From positions 207,340-271,339 of the forward strand of contig LATX02000177.1 in assembly GCA_001466705.2 (NCBI GenBank): a stretch of 64,000 nucleotides of DNA, given 5' to 3'. Of the stretch, positions 56,260 to 64,000 are shown piece after piece. Source of the DNA: Moniliophthora roreri (lineage: Eukaryota; Basidiomycota; Agaricomycetes; Agaricales; Marasmiaceae). Under the pieces are notes generated by a model. That model saw only the letters and a list, made by a program, of their open reading frames with translations, was not told the DNA's origin and did not search any database. Positions within the stretch are counted from its first letter, which is position 1. Every line of letters starts with the position of its first letter. A program made the translations under genes and the position numbers.

Positions 56260-56419
56260 ACCACAAGATCCACCGTTAGGGGACGGGATTGTCGTCGACA
56301 TGGGATCTCCAGAAGGGCCTAGAATCTTCAGGCGGATAGACCGGGAGACAGTGATAAGAGAAGCGCAATGGGGAGGCGAATGGTTAGTAGAAGGACAACC
56401 AATCGTTTCGAACGTGTAA
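55358..56419 (+). CDS. ORF3B of the inner gypsy element (open, 353 codons)
   Basis: Uninterrupted frame, +1 of ORF3A, from a possible ATG at 55358 to TAA at 56417-56419, 23 bp before the 3' LTR. Composition: Ser/Glu start, Pro-rich middle (PTQPYGWTRPPAEEARLPW), an acidic VSVWDDEDVEADDRD box also seen in the outer element (VWDDEDLKEA), then ELSVLCANWKSTAPSTVWT overlapping the zinc knuckles of ORF3A, and a C-terminal ~50 codons beyond ORF3A (RIFRRIDRETVIREAQW). Its openness in the youngest element and its equivalent in the minus element suggest a real gene. No known family. Initiation mechanism unknown. Confidence 0.6.
   Translation: MEIASLRTTTSAPTTQPSSGRLSPIEETSNEQPRSLRDSTSSNSDNERSQRQSPLPLPPRPTQPYGWTRPPAEEARLPWEASAVYLPTSEPFSTPIHSPLQTTPEMMTRMSPTPAEEPQSSPTSPLLLPRPQCLPAMNSPPPLPVRPNLPERPSMPQGYLQSFRTPYASPPPLSQSIPTPNVPIVSVWDDEDVEADDRDLQIEPRSNNPITHTTALLDEVHQELSVLCANWKSTAPSTVWTMSARFATLIKLAISLDIVGTEDGLRELWDETIPAVHQLLTTIGDMTPRGTTPTMETENSRPQDPPLGDGIVVDMGSPEGPRIFRRIDRETVIREAQWGGEWLVEGQPIVSNV
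56032..56133 (+). other. Double zinc-knuckle segment (inner gypsy ORF3A)
   Basis: CPVCKLEEHCAVDC, VDYV, CPVCNTHKAGHLSGYC: the same 34-codon spacing (Cys 1, 4, 14, 19, 22, 34; His 9, 29) as in the other elements. Confidence 0.8.
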
Positions 56420-56442
56420 GTTCGAAGGTAAGGCGGGGGTAA

Positions 56443-56719
56443 TGTTACAGTCGGACATAAACAGACTATCTTTTTCCTTCTCTATTTCTTGCTTTGACAC
56501 TTTAGCGCCTTCGAGCGCTAATATTCTCTTTTTACCTATGCTTCTCATTAACATCTGGNTAGTTAACCCTTTGGACATCTTGCTCACTTCGACCGAACTC
56601 TGAGAACTTTAGCGCGAGCTGAAGAACTCAAACTCGAACTTGCCCCTTTTGTCAACTTAGCGCCGCTACGTCATAAGTGGTTGTTGAGTTGTTGTCGTTG
56701 CTGCGCAAGTAACGTAACA
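56443..56719 (+). repeat. 3' LTR of the inner element with its middle missing at an N
   Basis: 56443-56558 matches the first 116 bp and 56560-56719 the last 160 bp of the 622-bp LTR. About 345 bp of LTR middle, including the TATA box and most of the self-primer region, are absent at the N. It is preceded by the purine-rich aaggcgggggtaa (56430-56442), the likely polypurine tract. Confidence 0.88.
56559..56559. other. Single-N contig join (sequence missing)
   Basis: Unlike several others, this N hides missing sequence (about 345 bp of LTR) rather than an overlap. Confidence 0.85.
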
Positions 56720-56724
56720 GCTGT
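56720..56724. repeat. Target-site duplication GCTGT (right) of the inner element
   Basis: Pairs with 43717-43721. Outer-element chromodomain sequence (atctggagtatataatcc) continues from 56725. Confidence 0.92.
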
Positions 56725-56783
56725 ATCTGGAGTATATAATCCAGAACAAGTTGTAGAGATTCCTCACCAATCCCACCTACAAC

Positions 56784-58152
56784 ATGTCTAACAACCAAGG
56801 ATCCTCTTCCAACCTCCACAGCCAACCTCTCCCCCCTCCTCCCACCGGTATCGTAGACCCTGAATGAGTTCATTACACTGGTCTGTTCACCCCTTCCCCA
56901 TTCGAACTCTTGTACCTCGTTAATACTGGTAAACACAATGATGCACTACGACTCAGAACAGCGGCTTCTCCAGTGCACCGAATTACCGTCGATGGGCTGA
57001 TCCGACTTTGGGAACAGCATGCTGCCCTTGATCGAATTATACAAGAGACCAACACGTACTCTGTGAACTTAGCGTATAATGCAACAGCCAGGGCCACGGG
57101 CGGCCTCATCTTACAGGGACCTGTTACAGTACTGTCGCCACCTGCATACTCATACAATGATAACCCACAGAGCATGCCCCATGATACAGGTTCCATCCCT
57201 GAGGACATTTGTGATGCAGATCCAAACAGTCCAGAATTTTGGATGGCACATGCAGCCTACACCGAATGAATTCAGAATGCTGCTCAACTGGCCTGCGAAC
57301 AATTTGAGCAGATCCCCTCCATCCCCACACCCAGCTTTGGTCTATCTAGGCCATTTGATCGAACCCGACCAAATAATCCCGTTCATCCCAGAGACAAACC
57401 AGTCACCTCCACCGCTTCAAGTCCTACCTCCCTCGTCTATCCCGACCCTCCAAGCCCCTCCAGTAATGATGACTCCTCTGATGATGGATCTATCGTTGTC
57501 GAGCACATTCCCCCCTCTGAACCAAGAAGCACCCCTATCTATGCCACCTCCATCAGAATCCAAACCCCGTCCCCTTCTAATTCAAGTGCCAAGGCCGTCC
57601 AATCTGATATGGAGAGTATCTACTCCCCAGGAATACAGGAATGTGACAACTGTGACCTCCCTGCCACGGTACTGTTCCATGCAGACGGTATCCTCAACCC
57701 CTATTTTCAATCCCTCTGAATCACTTTTGCCGTTGACCGAACCACCCCAGAACCCATCGCTCGCAAACTGAAGACCAACTCCAGTCCCTCCTTGGACTCT
57801 GATCAGAGATCCGACAACTCGGTCAGTGTGGGATGACGAAGACCTCAAAGAAGCATCGTCAAGTGAGCCATCCTCGTCTCCGACCAACAGCGACAACATG
57901 ACTGACGTAGTGTACGAGTTCCTCTCTGCCCTGTGTGGCAGAGTGGCGAACCACCGTGGCAGAGAATGCCCGAGCTACCGTTGTCAGGTTTGCGGGACGT
58001 TTGCGCCTGGTCACCTCTCTCGAGATTGTCGTCTCAAATGATGGTCTAAACAAATTGCTTGAAACCACCCTCCCCAGTGCTCACCATCTTTTGACAATAA
58101 TTTCTACAAGGGTGACCCTGACACCGAGCTCTATGGAGATGGAGAGCAATAG
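56784..58152 (+). pseudogene. ORF3A of the outer gypsy element (stops, 1-nt insertion)
   Basis: ATG 56784 (MSNNQGSSSNLHSQPLPP), TGA near 56863, then FELLYLVN and a 119-codon piece to TGA 57267-57269 ending near DPNSPEFWMAHAA. The frame then runs through a Ser/Pro part with more stops. An extra G near 57938 shifts the frame, so that the knuckles (RGREC, PSYR, CQVCGTFAPGHLSRDC) appear in the next frame. It ends YGDGEQ, tag 58150-58152. One ligand of the first knuckle is lost to the shift. Broken copy of the shared accessory protein. Confidence 0.6.
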
Positions 58153-58276
58153 TTCAACGAATGCAGTGGAGAACGCGGAAGAGCAGTATGAATGGGTATA
58201 CTCTGGACGACAGGAATCATTCAGAGAGGTAACGTTATCAGATGGAACTGTGGCGAGATTGGAATTTCGCCTCTGA
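57280..58276 (+). pseudogene. ORF3B of the outer gypsy element (broken)
   Basis: The +1 frame is Pro/Ser-rich (open 57079-57771), stops once, continues as RSVWDDEDLKEASSSEPSSS (57815-57874) to the knuckle region, and after the extra G near 57938 reads WRTTVAENARATVVRF to TGA 58274-58276, 12 bp before the LTR. The VWDDED box and the C-terminal EDG/VTLSDGT-type segment parallel the ORF3B frames of the inner and minus elements. Confidence 0.5.
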
Positions 58277-58287
58277 AATAGGGGTAA

Positions 58288-58690
58288 TGTTACAATGCTA
58301 TAGACTGTCATATGACCGCGTGTATTACTAATGTATTACTTACTTTTCTTTCTCCTTCTACGAAGTTTCTGGACTCTTATGTAACAGTTTCTATCTCCTC
58401 TCTGTTTCGGTTGGTAATTATGTAACACTTCTATGATGTTCTCTTGAGTTCTTTCTCGTTTGTAATCGTAGATACATTGTACTATTTAAGTAGTCCAAAC
58501 TGGGTCTCAAGCTCCTCAGCTTGACCTGGTTAACTATAAACCTTGTTCTAAGCAACAAACAAACTCTTAGGCATTGAACTCAGAGACCACCTCTTAGTTC
58601 TTGCTTAAACTCTGAACCTTGAACCTTACGATCTTCTTGACTACATCATAGTCGAGTCGGTTGATGTTGCTGTGCACAAGTAACGTAACA
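58288..58690 (+). repeat. 3' LTR of the outer gypsy element
   Basis: 403 bp, matching 38467-38869 with about a dozen transitions, several at CpG sites (ccgcgtg versus ccacatg). Preceded by aaataggggtaa, the likely polypurine tract. Confidence 0.95.
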
Positions 58691-58695
58691 TTCTT
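58691..58695. repeat. Target-site duplication TTCTT (right)
   Basis: Pairs with 38462-38466; the minisatellite of the fold-back element continues (ttcttcacctta). Confidence 0.92.
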
Positions 58696-58838
58696 CACCT
58701 TATACTCCTTTTACTAGAGATCCTTTACCTTTGTATCCTTCTATAAGAAATGGCTTGCCTCCATATCCTTACATTAAGGATTCTCCACCTTCACCCTTGC
58801 CTTGGCATACTTCACCTTTAGCTTAGCATCCTTCAATT

Positions 58839-58839
58839 N
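58839..58839. other. Single-N contig join inside the fold-back right arm
   Basis: cttcaatt N ctttgattgagg: arm sequence is present on both sides, but the exact register is uncertain, so the right end may come from another copy. Confidence 0.8.
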
Positions 58840-59630
58840 CTTTGATTGAGGACTCTTTACCTTATGCTCTCTTAATTAAGAGTTCCTTGCTTCTGCATTC
58901 TTTCTGATTTTAATATACTGTCATGGAGTGTATGGAGGCTGTAGCAGGTAACAGAGGCACTGTCCTGTTGCCAAAAGACTGATATAATGAGTCACAGAGG
59001 GTCTGTCACCAGCTTAAGACTGTAACATATAGGTAGCAAAAAAAATGGTCAGTGACTCATTTTGGAGACAATAAGTGCTGTTGCTTGTGAAGATAATAGT
59101 CACAGGTCATTATAGGCTCATTGCCAGCTGATGATAGTGTCATGGTTGAGGGGCCATCACCTTCATACACTTTATGACAGTATTGCAACTTTCTCCAGCT
59201 TTATATATTCCACAACTATAGCACAAGTTAAATTCAACTTTTTCAATAGCTATGCTATTGAGTATGCACATCTTGTTACTAGATATAGTGTGTAATAACA
59301 ATTACCACATGGCATGTATTATCTATTTGTGCTTTAAAATCATATTGCATATATGCTGCATAACTTGAGTTTTTATATCTGATGCTTATGCTATATACCC
59401 TCTCTGCTTTGTAGCATGACTATAATATATATGTATCATATCTATACTATATTCTATAGCATAAGCAAACCATAATTTATAGCAGATATTTAATAGATAC
59501 TCTTCTTATGCTTTTCAATGTATAACATATCTATTGAATAATTAATTTGAGTTATTTTAAAATCCCTAGTTGTAACTAAAGCATAGACATTACATAAGTT
59601 ATCTCAACTTATGCTTCCCTGCATCCAGTG
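58840..59630 (-). repeat. Right terminal arm of the fold-back element
   Basis: Reverse complement of about 36262-37060, nearly base for base over long stretches (for example the atagatacc..., ttaattaagag and gtctgtcacc blocks). It ends atgcttccctgcatccagtg at 59630. The flank from 59628 onward is gypsy integrase, so this copy landed within a gypsy element. Confidence 0.8.
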
Positions 59631-59928
59631 TATAGATTGAAGCTCTCTCACCAATGGAAGATACACCTGGTATTTCATGCCACATTACTGTCCCCATACA
59701 AGCAGACAGAAGTGCATAGACCAAGTTTTATAGAACCCCCACCAGACCTTATCGAAGGGTTTGAAGAATACAAAGTAGATGCCATTGTTGGACATAGGCT
59801 GAAGAAACGACCCTGAGAATTCCTTGTGTCTTACACAGAGTACAATTCTTCTCACAATCGATGGATTGACACTGAAGGAATGGTCAATTGTATGGATCTT
59901 TACAAGGACTATATAAAGAAACACTGAC
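59628..59928 (+). pseudogene. pol: pol 3' end: integrase tail and chromodomain (fragment)
   Basis: YRLKLSHQWKIHLVFHATLL and EPPPDLIEGFEEYKVDAIVG to TGA 59814-59816, then the chromodomain (EFLVSYTEYNSSHNRWID) in the same frame to TGA near 59926. Truncated at the 5' side by the fold-back insertion. Confidence 0.85.
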
Positions 59929-59961
59929 TACATCCTCAAGACCCCATCCCTTCTTCTTAAC

Positions 59962-61041
59962 ATGTCTACCAATGTGTCTGCTTCCACTTCTGCTTCTGGC
60001 TCTTCTACTGGTAACCAAGCACAAGGACTCCCAAGCCCTACTCCAACTGAAGCTGGAGAAGGAAGGTGTGGTGAGAATATCACCTACCACCATGGCTTCC
60101 ATCCAAACCCCTATCAACTCCTCCACCTCTTCAACTCCCTACAGTACAATCAGCAGATCTGAAATGCAGCTAATCCCGACAACCAACTGGAACCCACAGT
60201 CAAAAGCTTGTTTTTCTTACAGGCCCAATGCCAACTACTTGAAAAAATTGCTGAGAGTTGTGACCTTGAAATCGCTAATTAGGACCTGTTTGCATGCAAC
60301 TACAGAATAGGCCTGGAAGGGCCTGTTATGGTACTGTCTACATTCCCCTATCATCCACACCTATCCATGCATCTCCCTGCAGATCCCCGAGCAGCTTCTG
60401 AATATTCTGACCTGAATACTTTCAGTGTTCTCAACAGACTCAGATGATAAACCGATGGAAATGGATACTCCCAACCTTCTCTCCAGGAACAACTCACCTC
60501 CCCCCTTGCACTGACATCTGAACCCACTCCCAACTACACCCTCCTTTATCCTGAACCCACTCCTGATCCTGACATTAAACTGAAAATTGAGCCCACCCTC
60601 TGAAGAGTCCCAGCTCTTGACACCCTCGTCACCAGCCCCAACAATCCAGTTCCATCCTCAAGTCAAGGAAGGTGTGGTGGCCAGAGAAGGAGAGGAGGAC
60701 AAGGAGAACAAGCTCTCCAAATCTCCACACCGATCTGTGCTCGAAATATCTGTTGACTTCTGACTGAATGACAGATCACCACTGCTGACTCCATTGGAGA
60801 CATGGATGGACCATGCCTCTGCCTTGTGTGCAAATTGGACCACCATCTCTTCTGAAACTGCCCAAGCTACTTTTGTAGGCAATGCCTCCACTATGTGCCT
60901 GGACATATCACTGCAGGGTGTACTGTCCACAGATGGTCTTTGCGACTTTCACATGGAAGGTCTGGTCTGAATAGTGGCGCTCTGTCGGACCATTATGATT
61001 ATGATGATGATGGATATGACAATCATCACAGAGAGCAATGA
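59962..61041 (+). pseudogene. ORF3A of the gypsy 3' fragment (one frame over 360 codons)
   Basis: From ATG 59962 to tga 61039-61041 the start and the zinc-knuckle segment (60820-60921) are in the same frame, 360 codons with about seven in-frame stops. This is the clearest evidence that N-terminal domain and knuckles belong to one protein. Order: Ser/Thr start (MSTNVSASTSASGSS), the N-terminal region with the LLHLFN motif near 60120 (read in this or the next frame), a Pro-rich middle, an RG-rich stretch (QGRCGGQRRRGGQGEQ near 60664), the knuckles CLVCKLDHHLF, stop, NC and CRQCLHYVPGHITAGC, and a DDDGYDNHHREQ tail. Confidence 0.65.
60820..60921 (+). other. Double zinc-knuckle segment (gypsy 3' fragment)
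   Basis: All eight Cys/His ligands are present at the shared 102-nt spacing; a TGA lies inside the first knuckle, as in the copy at 31123-31224. Confidence 0.75.
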
Positions 61042-61324
61042 TCAGGTATTTGTCATTGACACAGACACTGAAAGGAGAGAGTTTCTGTTTATGGGAGTAA
61101 ATCTGAAAAAGGTGAGATTGGCAGACATCAAGAAGGGGGTTGAAGAAAGGATGGTGGAAGGTTGGCAGCCAGGGTCGTCGCAGGTTGAGGTAACAATGGG
61201 GAGGGAGCTGGATCAAGGCCTGGACAAGTCGCAGGAAGAGCCGTATGATGAAGGAGAGTCAGAATGGACTTCTGATAAGTTGCAAGAGTACAATAGCAAG
61301 CTGTACGGTGACAGAGAGTCTTAG
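60974..61324 (+). pseudogene. ORF3B C-terminal part (gypsy 3' fragment)
   Basis: Open frame, +1 of ORF3A, beginning just after a stop at 60968. It extends about 94 codons past the ORF3A end and reads DQVFVIDTDTERREFLFMG and VNLKKVRLADI, close to 31340-31440 of the old element (LFVVNTEEEKQEFVFIGVN). It ends KLYGDRES, tag at 61322-61324, about 40 bp before the LTR. Confidence 0.55.
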
Positions 61325-61364
61325 AGCATCTAGAGCTGGAATCTAGACCTTAACAAGAGGGTAA

Positions 61365-61464
61365 TATTACATTATCCCATCATTTTCATATGCTTCTCTT
61401 TCCCCTTGGACTTATTACACATTCCCAGCCCTCTTTTTCCTCTAATACCACATGCTTCCCCTTA
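61365..61464 (+). repeat. LTR fragment (first ~100 bp) of the 442-bp family
   Basis: Starts tattacatta (tgttaca mutated) after a purine tract. It shares ccccttggacttattacac with the LTR at 31534 and is cut by the CACTA-like element at 61465. Confidence 0.8.
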
Positions 61465-62073
61465 CACTACATATGAGGTGTTCTTTTAACATGGTTTTCT
61501 GATTGAGAAAACACTTAATCTTCTTGCAATGAAGATTTTTAAAAAAGCATTTATAAACTCTAAATTTTAATTGTGTCCCCTCAACAAGAATATGTCTGGA
61601 GGATGCTAAATTTTCAACAACAAAAGATATAGAATCTTCAAATGCTGAGAATTAATAGACAATACAATATATTAGAATGATTTCCATGCTGACAAAACAT
61701 TAAATTTTCTCTGGTTGAAAATGCTCAGAAAATGCTGATAAGATAAGATAAAAATTCCACATTTTCTATTGTGGGAAAATCAGAGAAAACACTAGGAAAA
61801 CACTAGGAAAATGGTAGGAAAATCATGTGAAAACACTATATTTGTAATTAGAAAACTAAAGGATAATTTTATAATTCCATTGTTATAAAATTATTAAAAA
61901 ACACAGACTTTTCTGGAAATTAAAATACAGAATATGCTTGCTGTTTTCAGTGTGTGATGATAGCTTGAAACTAATAGAATTTTCTGAGTGTTGTCTGGAA
62001 GCAAATATATAGCAGTATTCTGAGTGTATTTCCTTTGTATTAATAGCATAAAAAGAACACCTCGTATATAGTG
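61465..62073. mobile_element. CACTA-like non-autonomous element, copy 1
   Basis: 609 bp. Starts CACTACATATGAGGTGTTC and ends with its inverted form (gaacacctcgtatatagtg), flanked by 3-bp TTA on both sides (61462-61464 and 62074-62076). CACTA-start inverted ends with 3-bp duplications are the signature of the CACTA (EnSpm) superfamily. No coding capacity; the interior has repeated gaaaacac/gaaaatgctgata motifs. It lacks about 136 bp that copy 2 has near 62855-62995. Confidence 0.75.
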
Positions 62074-62486
62074 TTAGTGAAGAGGAAGCATGACAAACTA
62101 AGAGACCGTGGATGAAACTAGAAANGCTGAAAGATCTCTCAGAGGCTTTCACCAAGCTAAAGAGAAGAAATTAACCATATGCTATTCTTCATAATCCTGG
62201 AGGATATTGGGCCAGAATTTGATGCTTCTAGAGGCTGCTAATTCAAGAAACAAACAACCTTGTTCTGAGCTCTATTTTATTTTATTTTATTTTTGAGAAG
62301 GCATGTTGGGTCTCTGGATATCATATTTCAAAAGATGGTGCACATGCTGTACTGGGCAACTGGTTACACTCATACCTGACTGATTAGCTAATACAAAAAA
62401 ATACCTATAGTTCCCACCTGTAATGTGCTACAAGACTAATGAAGATAGCAGATGCTGCTGGTACAGCCTCTACCCCAATTATATAT
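62074..62486. other. Short unique stretch with (TTTTA)n and an N
   Basis: Contains the N at 62125 and a TTTTA/TTTAT microsatellite at about 62272-62294; no gene recognised. It does not continue the LTR interrupted at 61464, so a rearrangement or a contig join lies between. Confidence 0.5.
62125..62125. other. Single-N contig join
   Basis: No flanking duplication seen; the amount of missing sequence is unknown. Confidence 0.7.
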
Positions 62487-63231
62487 CACTATGTACAAGG
62501 TGTTCTTTTAACATGGTTTTCTGATTGAGAAAACACTTAATCTTCTTGCAATGAAGATTTTTAAAAAAGCATTTATAAATTCTAAATTTTAATTGTGTCC
62601 CCTCAACAAGAATATGTCTGGAGGATGTTAAATTTTCAACAACAAAAGATATAGAATCTTCAAATGCTGAGAATTAATAGACAATACAATATATTAGAAT
62701 GATTTCCATGCTGAGAAAATATTAAATTTTCTCTAGTTGAAAATGCTCAGAAAATGCTGATAAGATAAGATAAAAATTTCAAATCTTCTATTGTAGGAAA
62801 GTCAGAGAAAACACCTGGAAAACACTAGAAAAATAGTAGGAAAATCATATGAAAACACTATCTTACAGCAGTTTTTAGATAGTTTTCATATAATTTTCCT
62901 CTTGTATTTAACCTGTTTTTCTTGATATAAAATTCAAAATTTCATATCTATTTTCTGAATGTTTTCTCACTATTTTATAAGGCAGAAAATCTAGTATATT
63001 TGTAATTAGAAAACTAAAGGATAATTTTATAATTTCATTGTTATAAAATTATTAGAAAATACAGACTCTTCTGGAAATTAAAATACAGAATATGCTTGCT
63101 GTTTTCAATATGTGATGATAACTTGAAACTAATAGAATTTTCTGAGTGTTGTCTGGAAGCAAATATATAGCAGTATTCTGAGTGTATTTCCTTTGTATTA
63201 ATAGCATGAAAAGAACACCTTGTATGTAGTG
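62487..63231. mobile_element. CACTA-like non-autonomous element, copy 2
   Basis: 745 bp with ends CACTATGTACAAGGTGTTC and gaacaccttgtatgtagtg. Flanking trinucleotides are tat and tct (one mismatch). About 95% like copy 1 by eye apart from the extra ~136 bp. No open frame of note. Confidence 0.75.
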
Positions 63232-63281
63232 TCTACTAGTTCCCTGCTCTGATGGACAACCTCTTAATTATTATGTCCAAG

Positions 63282-63282
63282 N
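63282..63282. other. Single-N contig join
   Basis: Followed directly by CACTA-like element interior, so the start of copy 3 is missing, or copies 2 and 3 are overlapping contig ends of related copies. Confidence 0.75.
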
Positions 63283-63927
63283 GATTCTAAATTTTAATTG
63301 TGTCCTCTTAACAAGAATATGTCTGGAGGATGCTAAATTTTCAACAACAAAAGATATAGAATCTTCAAATGCTGAGAATTAATAGACAATACAATATATT
63401 AGAATGATTTCCATGCTGAGAAAACATTAAATTTTCTCTAGTTGAAAATGCTCAGAAAATGCTGATAAGATAAGATAAAAATTTCAAATCTTCTATTGTA
63501 GGAAAGTCAGAGAAAACACCTGGAAAACACTAGGAAAATGGCAGGAAAATCATATGGAAACACTATATCTTACAGCAGTTTTTAGATAGTTTTCATATAA
63601 TTTTCCTCTTGTATTTAACCTGTTTTTCTTGATATAAAATTCAAAATTTCATATCTATTTTCTGAATGTTTTCTCACTATTTTATAAGGCAGAAAATCTA
63701 GTATATTTGTAATTAGAAAACTAAAGGATAATTTTATAATTCCATTATTAAAAAACACAGACTTTTCTGGAAATTAAAATACAGAATATGCTTGCTGTTT
63801 TCAGTGTGTGATGATAGCTTGAAACTAATAGAATTTTCTGAATGTTGTCTGGAAGTGAATATATAGCAGTATTCTGAGTGTATTTCCTTTGTATTAATAG
63901 CATAAAAAGAACACCTTGTACGTAGTG
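63283..63927. mobile_element. CACTA-like non-autonomous element, copy 3 (5' truncated)
   Basis: Same interior as copy 2, including the ~136-bp segment absent from copy 1, ending gaacaccttgtacgtagtg at 63927. The right flank (aaaatggctgtcc) differs from copies 1 and 2, so this is a separate insertion. The left end is lost at the N. Confidence 0.72.
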
Positions 63928-64000
63928 AAAATGGCTGTCCTTATATACTGCTGGAAACAAATATCTACAATAAAATTATAATAATAGGTATATATCGTAC

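Larger units (their letters stand above)
43722..56719 (+). mobile_element. Inner Ty3/gypsy element nested in the outer element's chromodomain
   Basis: The 5' LTR starts at 43722 and the 3' LTR ends at 56719, with perfect GCTGT duplications outside. The span holds four contig joins (44107, 46610, 51409, 56559). The middle contig 44108-46609 contains unrelated host-like sequence and a complete solo LTR and is probably misplaced. 46611-51408 and 51410-56558 are two ~95%-similar versions of overlapping parts of the element, likely two haplotypes. A single real element would contain gag, pol, ORF3A and ORF3B. Pol is open in both versions and keeps protease, RT and integrase catalytic residues, so this is the youngest family here. 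Confidence 0.88.
38467..58690 (+). mobile_element. Outer Ty3/gypsy chromodomain element, host of a nested insertion
   Basis: 403-bp LTRs at 38467-38869 and 58288-58690 share TSD TTCTT and differ at only about a dozen transitions. The internal region runs from 38870 to 43716 (leader, gag, pol through most of the chromodomain), is cut by the inner element at the GCTGT target, and resumes at 56725 with the last chromodomain codons, ORF3A and ORF3B. Excluding the insertion it is close to 7.2 kb. Genes carry many TGA codons but CpG is still common, so it is younger than the element at 24920 and older than the inner one. Confidence 0.95.
36262..59630. mobile_element. Fold-back (palindromic) element, interrupted by nested gypsy insertions
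   Basis: The left end, cactgggtgcagggaagcat at 36262, is mirrored by atgcttccctgcatccagtg ending at 59630. The next ~700 bp inward match as reverse complements (for example 36840-37070 against 58845-59070). Inside lie arrays of short A/T-rich repeats that flip strand near 37500, so the core is one large palindrome. The right arm was split at 38466 by the outer gypsy element (TSD TTCTT), so the element proper is 36262-38466 plus 58691-59630. No transposase recognised. The two ends lie in different contigs (N at 58839), and no target-site duplication is evident, so they may be ends of two copies. The CA-start ends would suit a hAT-like non-autonomous element, but this is a guess. Confidence 0.65.
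59631..61464 (+). mobile_element. 3' fragment of an old gypsy element (442-bp LTR family)
   Basis: It starts within the integrase GPF region next to the fold-back end, runs through chromodomain, ORF3A and ORF3B, and reaches the first ~100 bp of the 3' LTR at 61365, where a CACTA-like element begins. The sequence is close to 29940-31620 of the old gypsy element. No 5' part of the element is in the window. Confidence 0.85.

Noticed and set aside
62487..63231. LTR-like ends for the 745-bp repeats
   Set aside because: Their ends are inverted (CACTA...TAGTG), not direct TG...CA, and they share nothing with the gypsy LTRs.

Overview
The window looks like transposon-rich, gene-poor DNA from a filamentous fungus, most likely a mushroom-forming basidiomycete (Agaricomycete). 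Reasons: stacked chromodomain Ty3/gypsy retrotransposons bounded by TGTTAC...GTAACA, decayed genes resembling the basidiomycete DUF6589 and RecQ-like helicase families, and strong CpG loss in the older parts, as expected where methylated repeats deaminate. I see no clearly intact host gene. The only host-like coding piece is the first 44 codons of an unrecognised gene at 44108-44239 (minus). I recognised no tRNA, rRNA or CRISPR. Ten single N bases (2112, 6936, 12974, 44107, 46610, 51409, 56559, 58839, 62125, 63282) mark contig joins; several are flanked by exact or near-exact duplicated sequence, so part of the repetition is an assembly product.

Layout: 1-9.6 kb holds decayed coding DNA (possibly SPT5-like), a minus-strand solo LTR, and an exact 2,645-bp duplication around an N. 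9.6-22.1 kb holds a large diverged inverted repeat (arms about 1.5 kb); its left arm is split by a complete minus-strand gypsy element (11846-19240, TSD CTTCA). 22.9-33.5 kb is a decayed DUF6589-like gene split by an old complete gypsy element (24920-31975, TSD TACAC). 33.6-35.7 kb is a decayed RecQ-like helicase on the minus strand. 36.3-59.6 kb is a fold-back/palindromic element with minisatellite arms. It was entered by an outer gypsy element (38467-58690, TSD TTCTT), which was itself entered by an inner gypsy element (43722-56719, TSD GCTGT). The inner one also contains a 2.5-kb contig (44108-46609) that probably does not belong there. 59.6-61.5 kb is a gypsy 3' fragment, and 61.5-64 kb holds three copies of a non-coding CACTA-like element.

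The gypsy elements share one genome plan: a TATA box 32-34 nt upstream of a 10-12-nt sequence complementary to the primer-binding site (Tf1-like self-priming); a Gag frame open from just after the PBS without an obvious AUG; a G GGU UUU slippery heptamer directly before the gag stop, with pol in the -1 frame and usually a hairpin downstream; pol with protease, reverse transcriptase, RNase H, integrase and chromodomain; and then an extra post-pol region. That region encodes a protein (ORF3A) with an N-terminal LLYL-N domain, a Pro/Ser-rich middle, an RG-rich stretch and two zinc knuckles at invariant spacing. A second frame (ORF3B, +1 of ORF3A) overlaps it and runs on to near the 3' LTR. I consider this ORF3A/ORF3B pair the best candidate for something undescribed.
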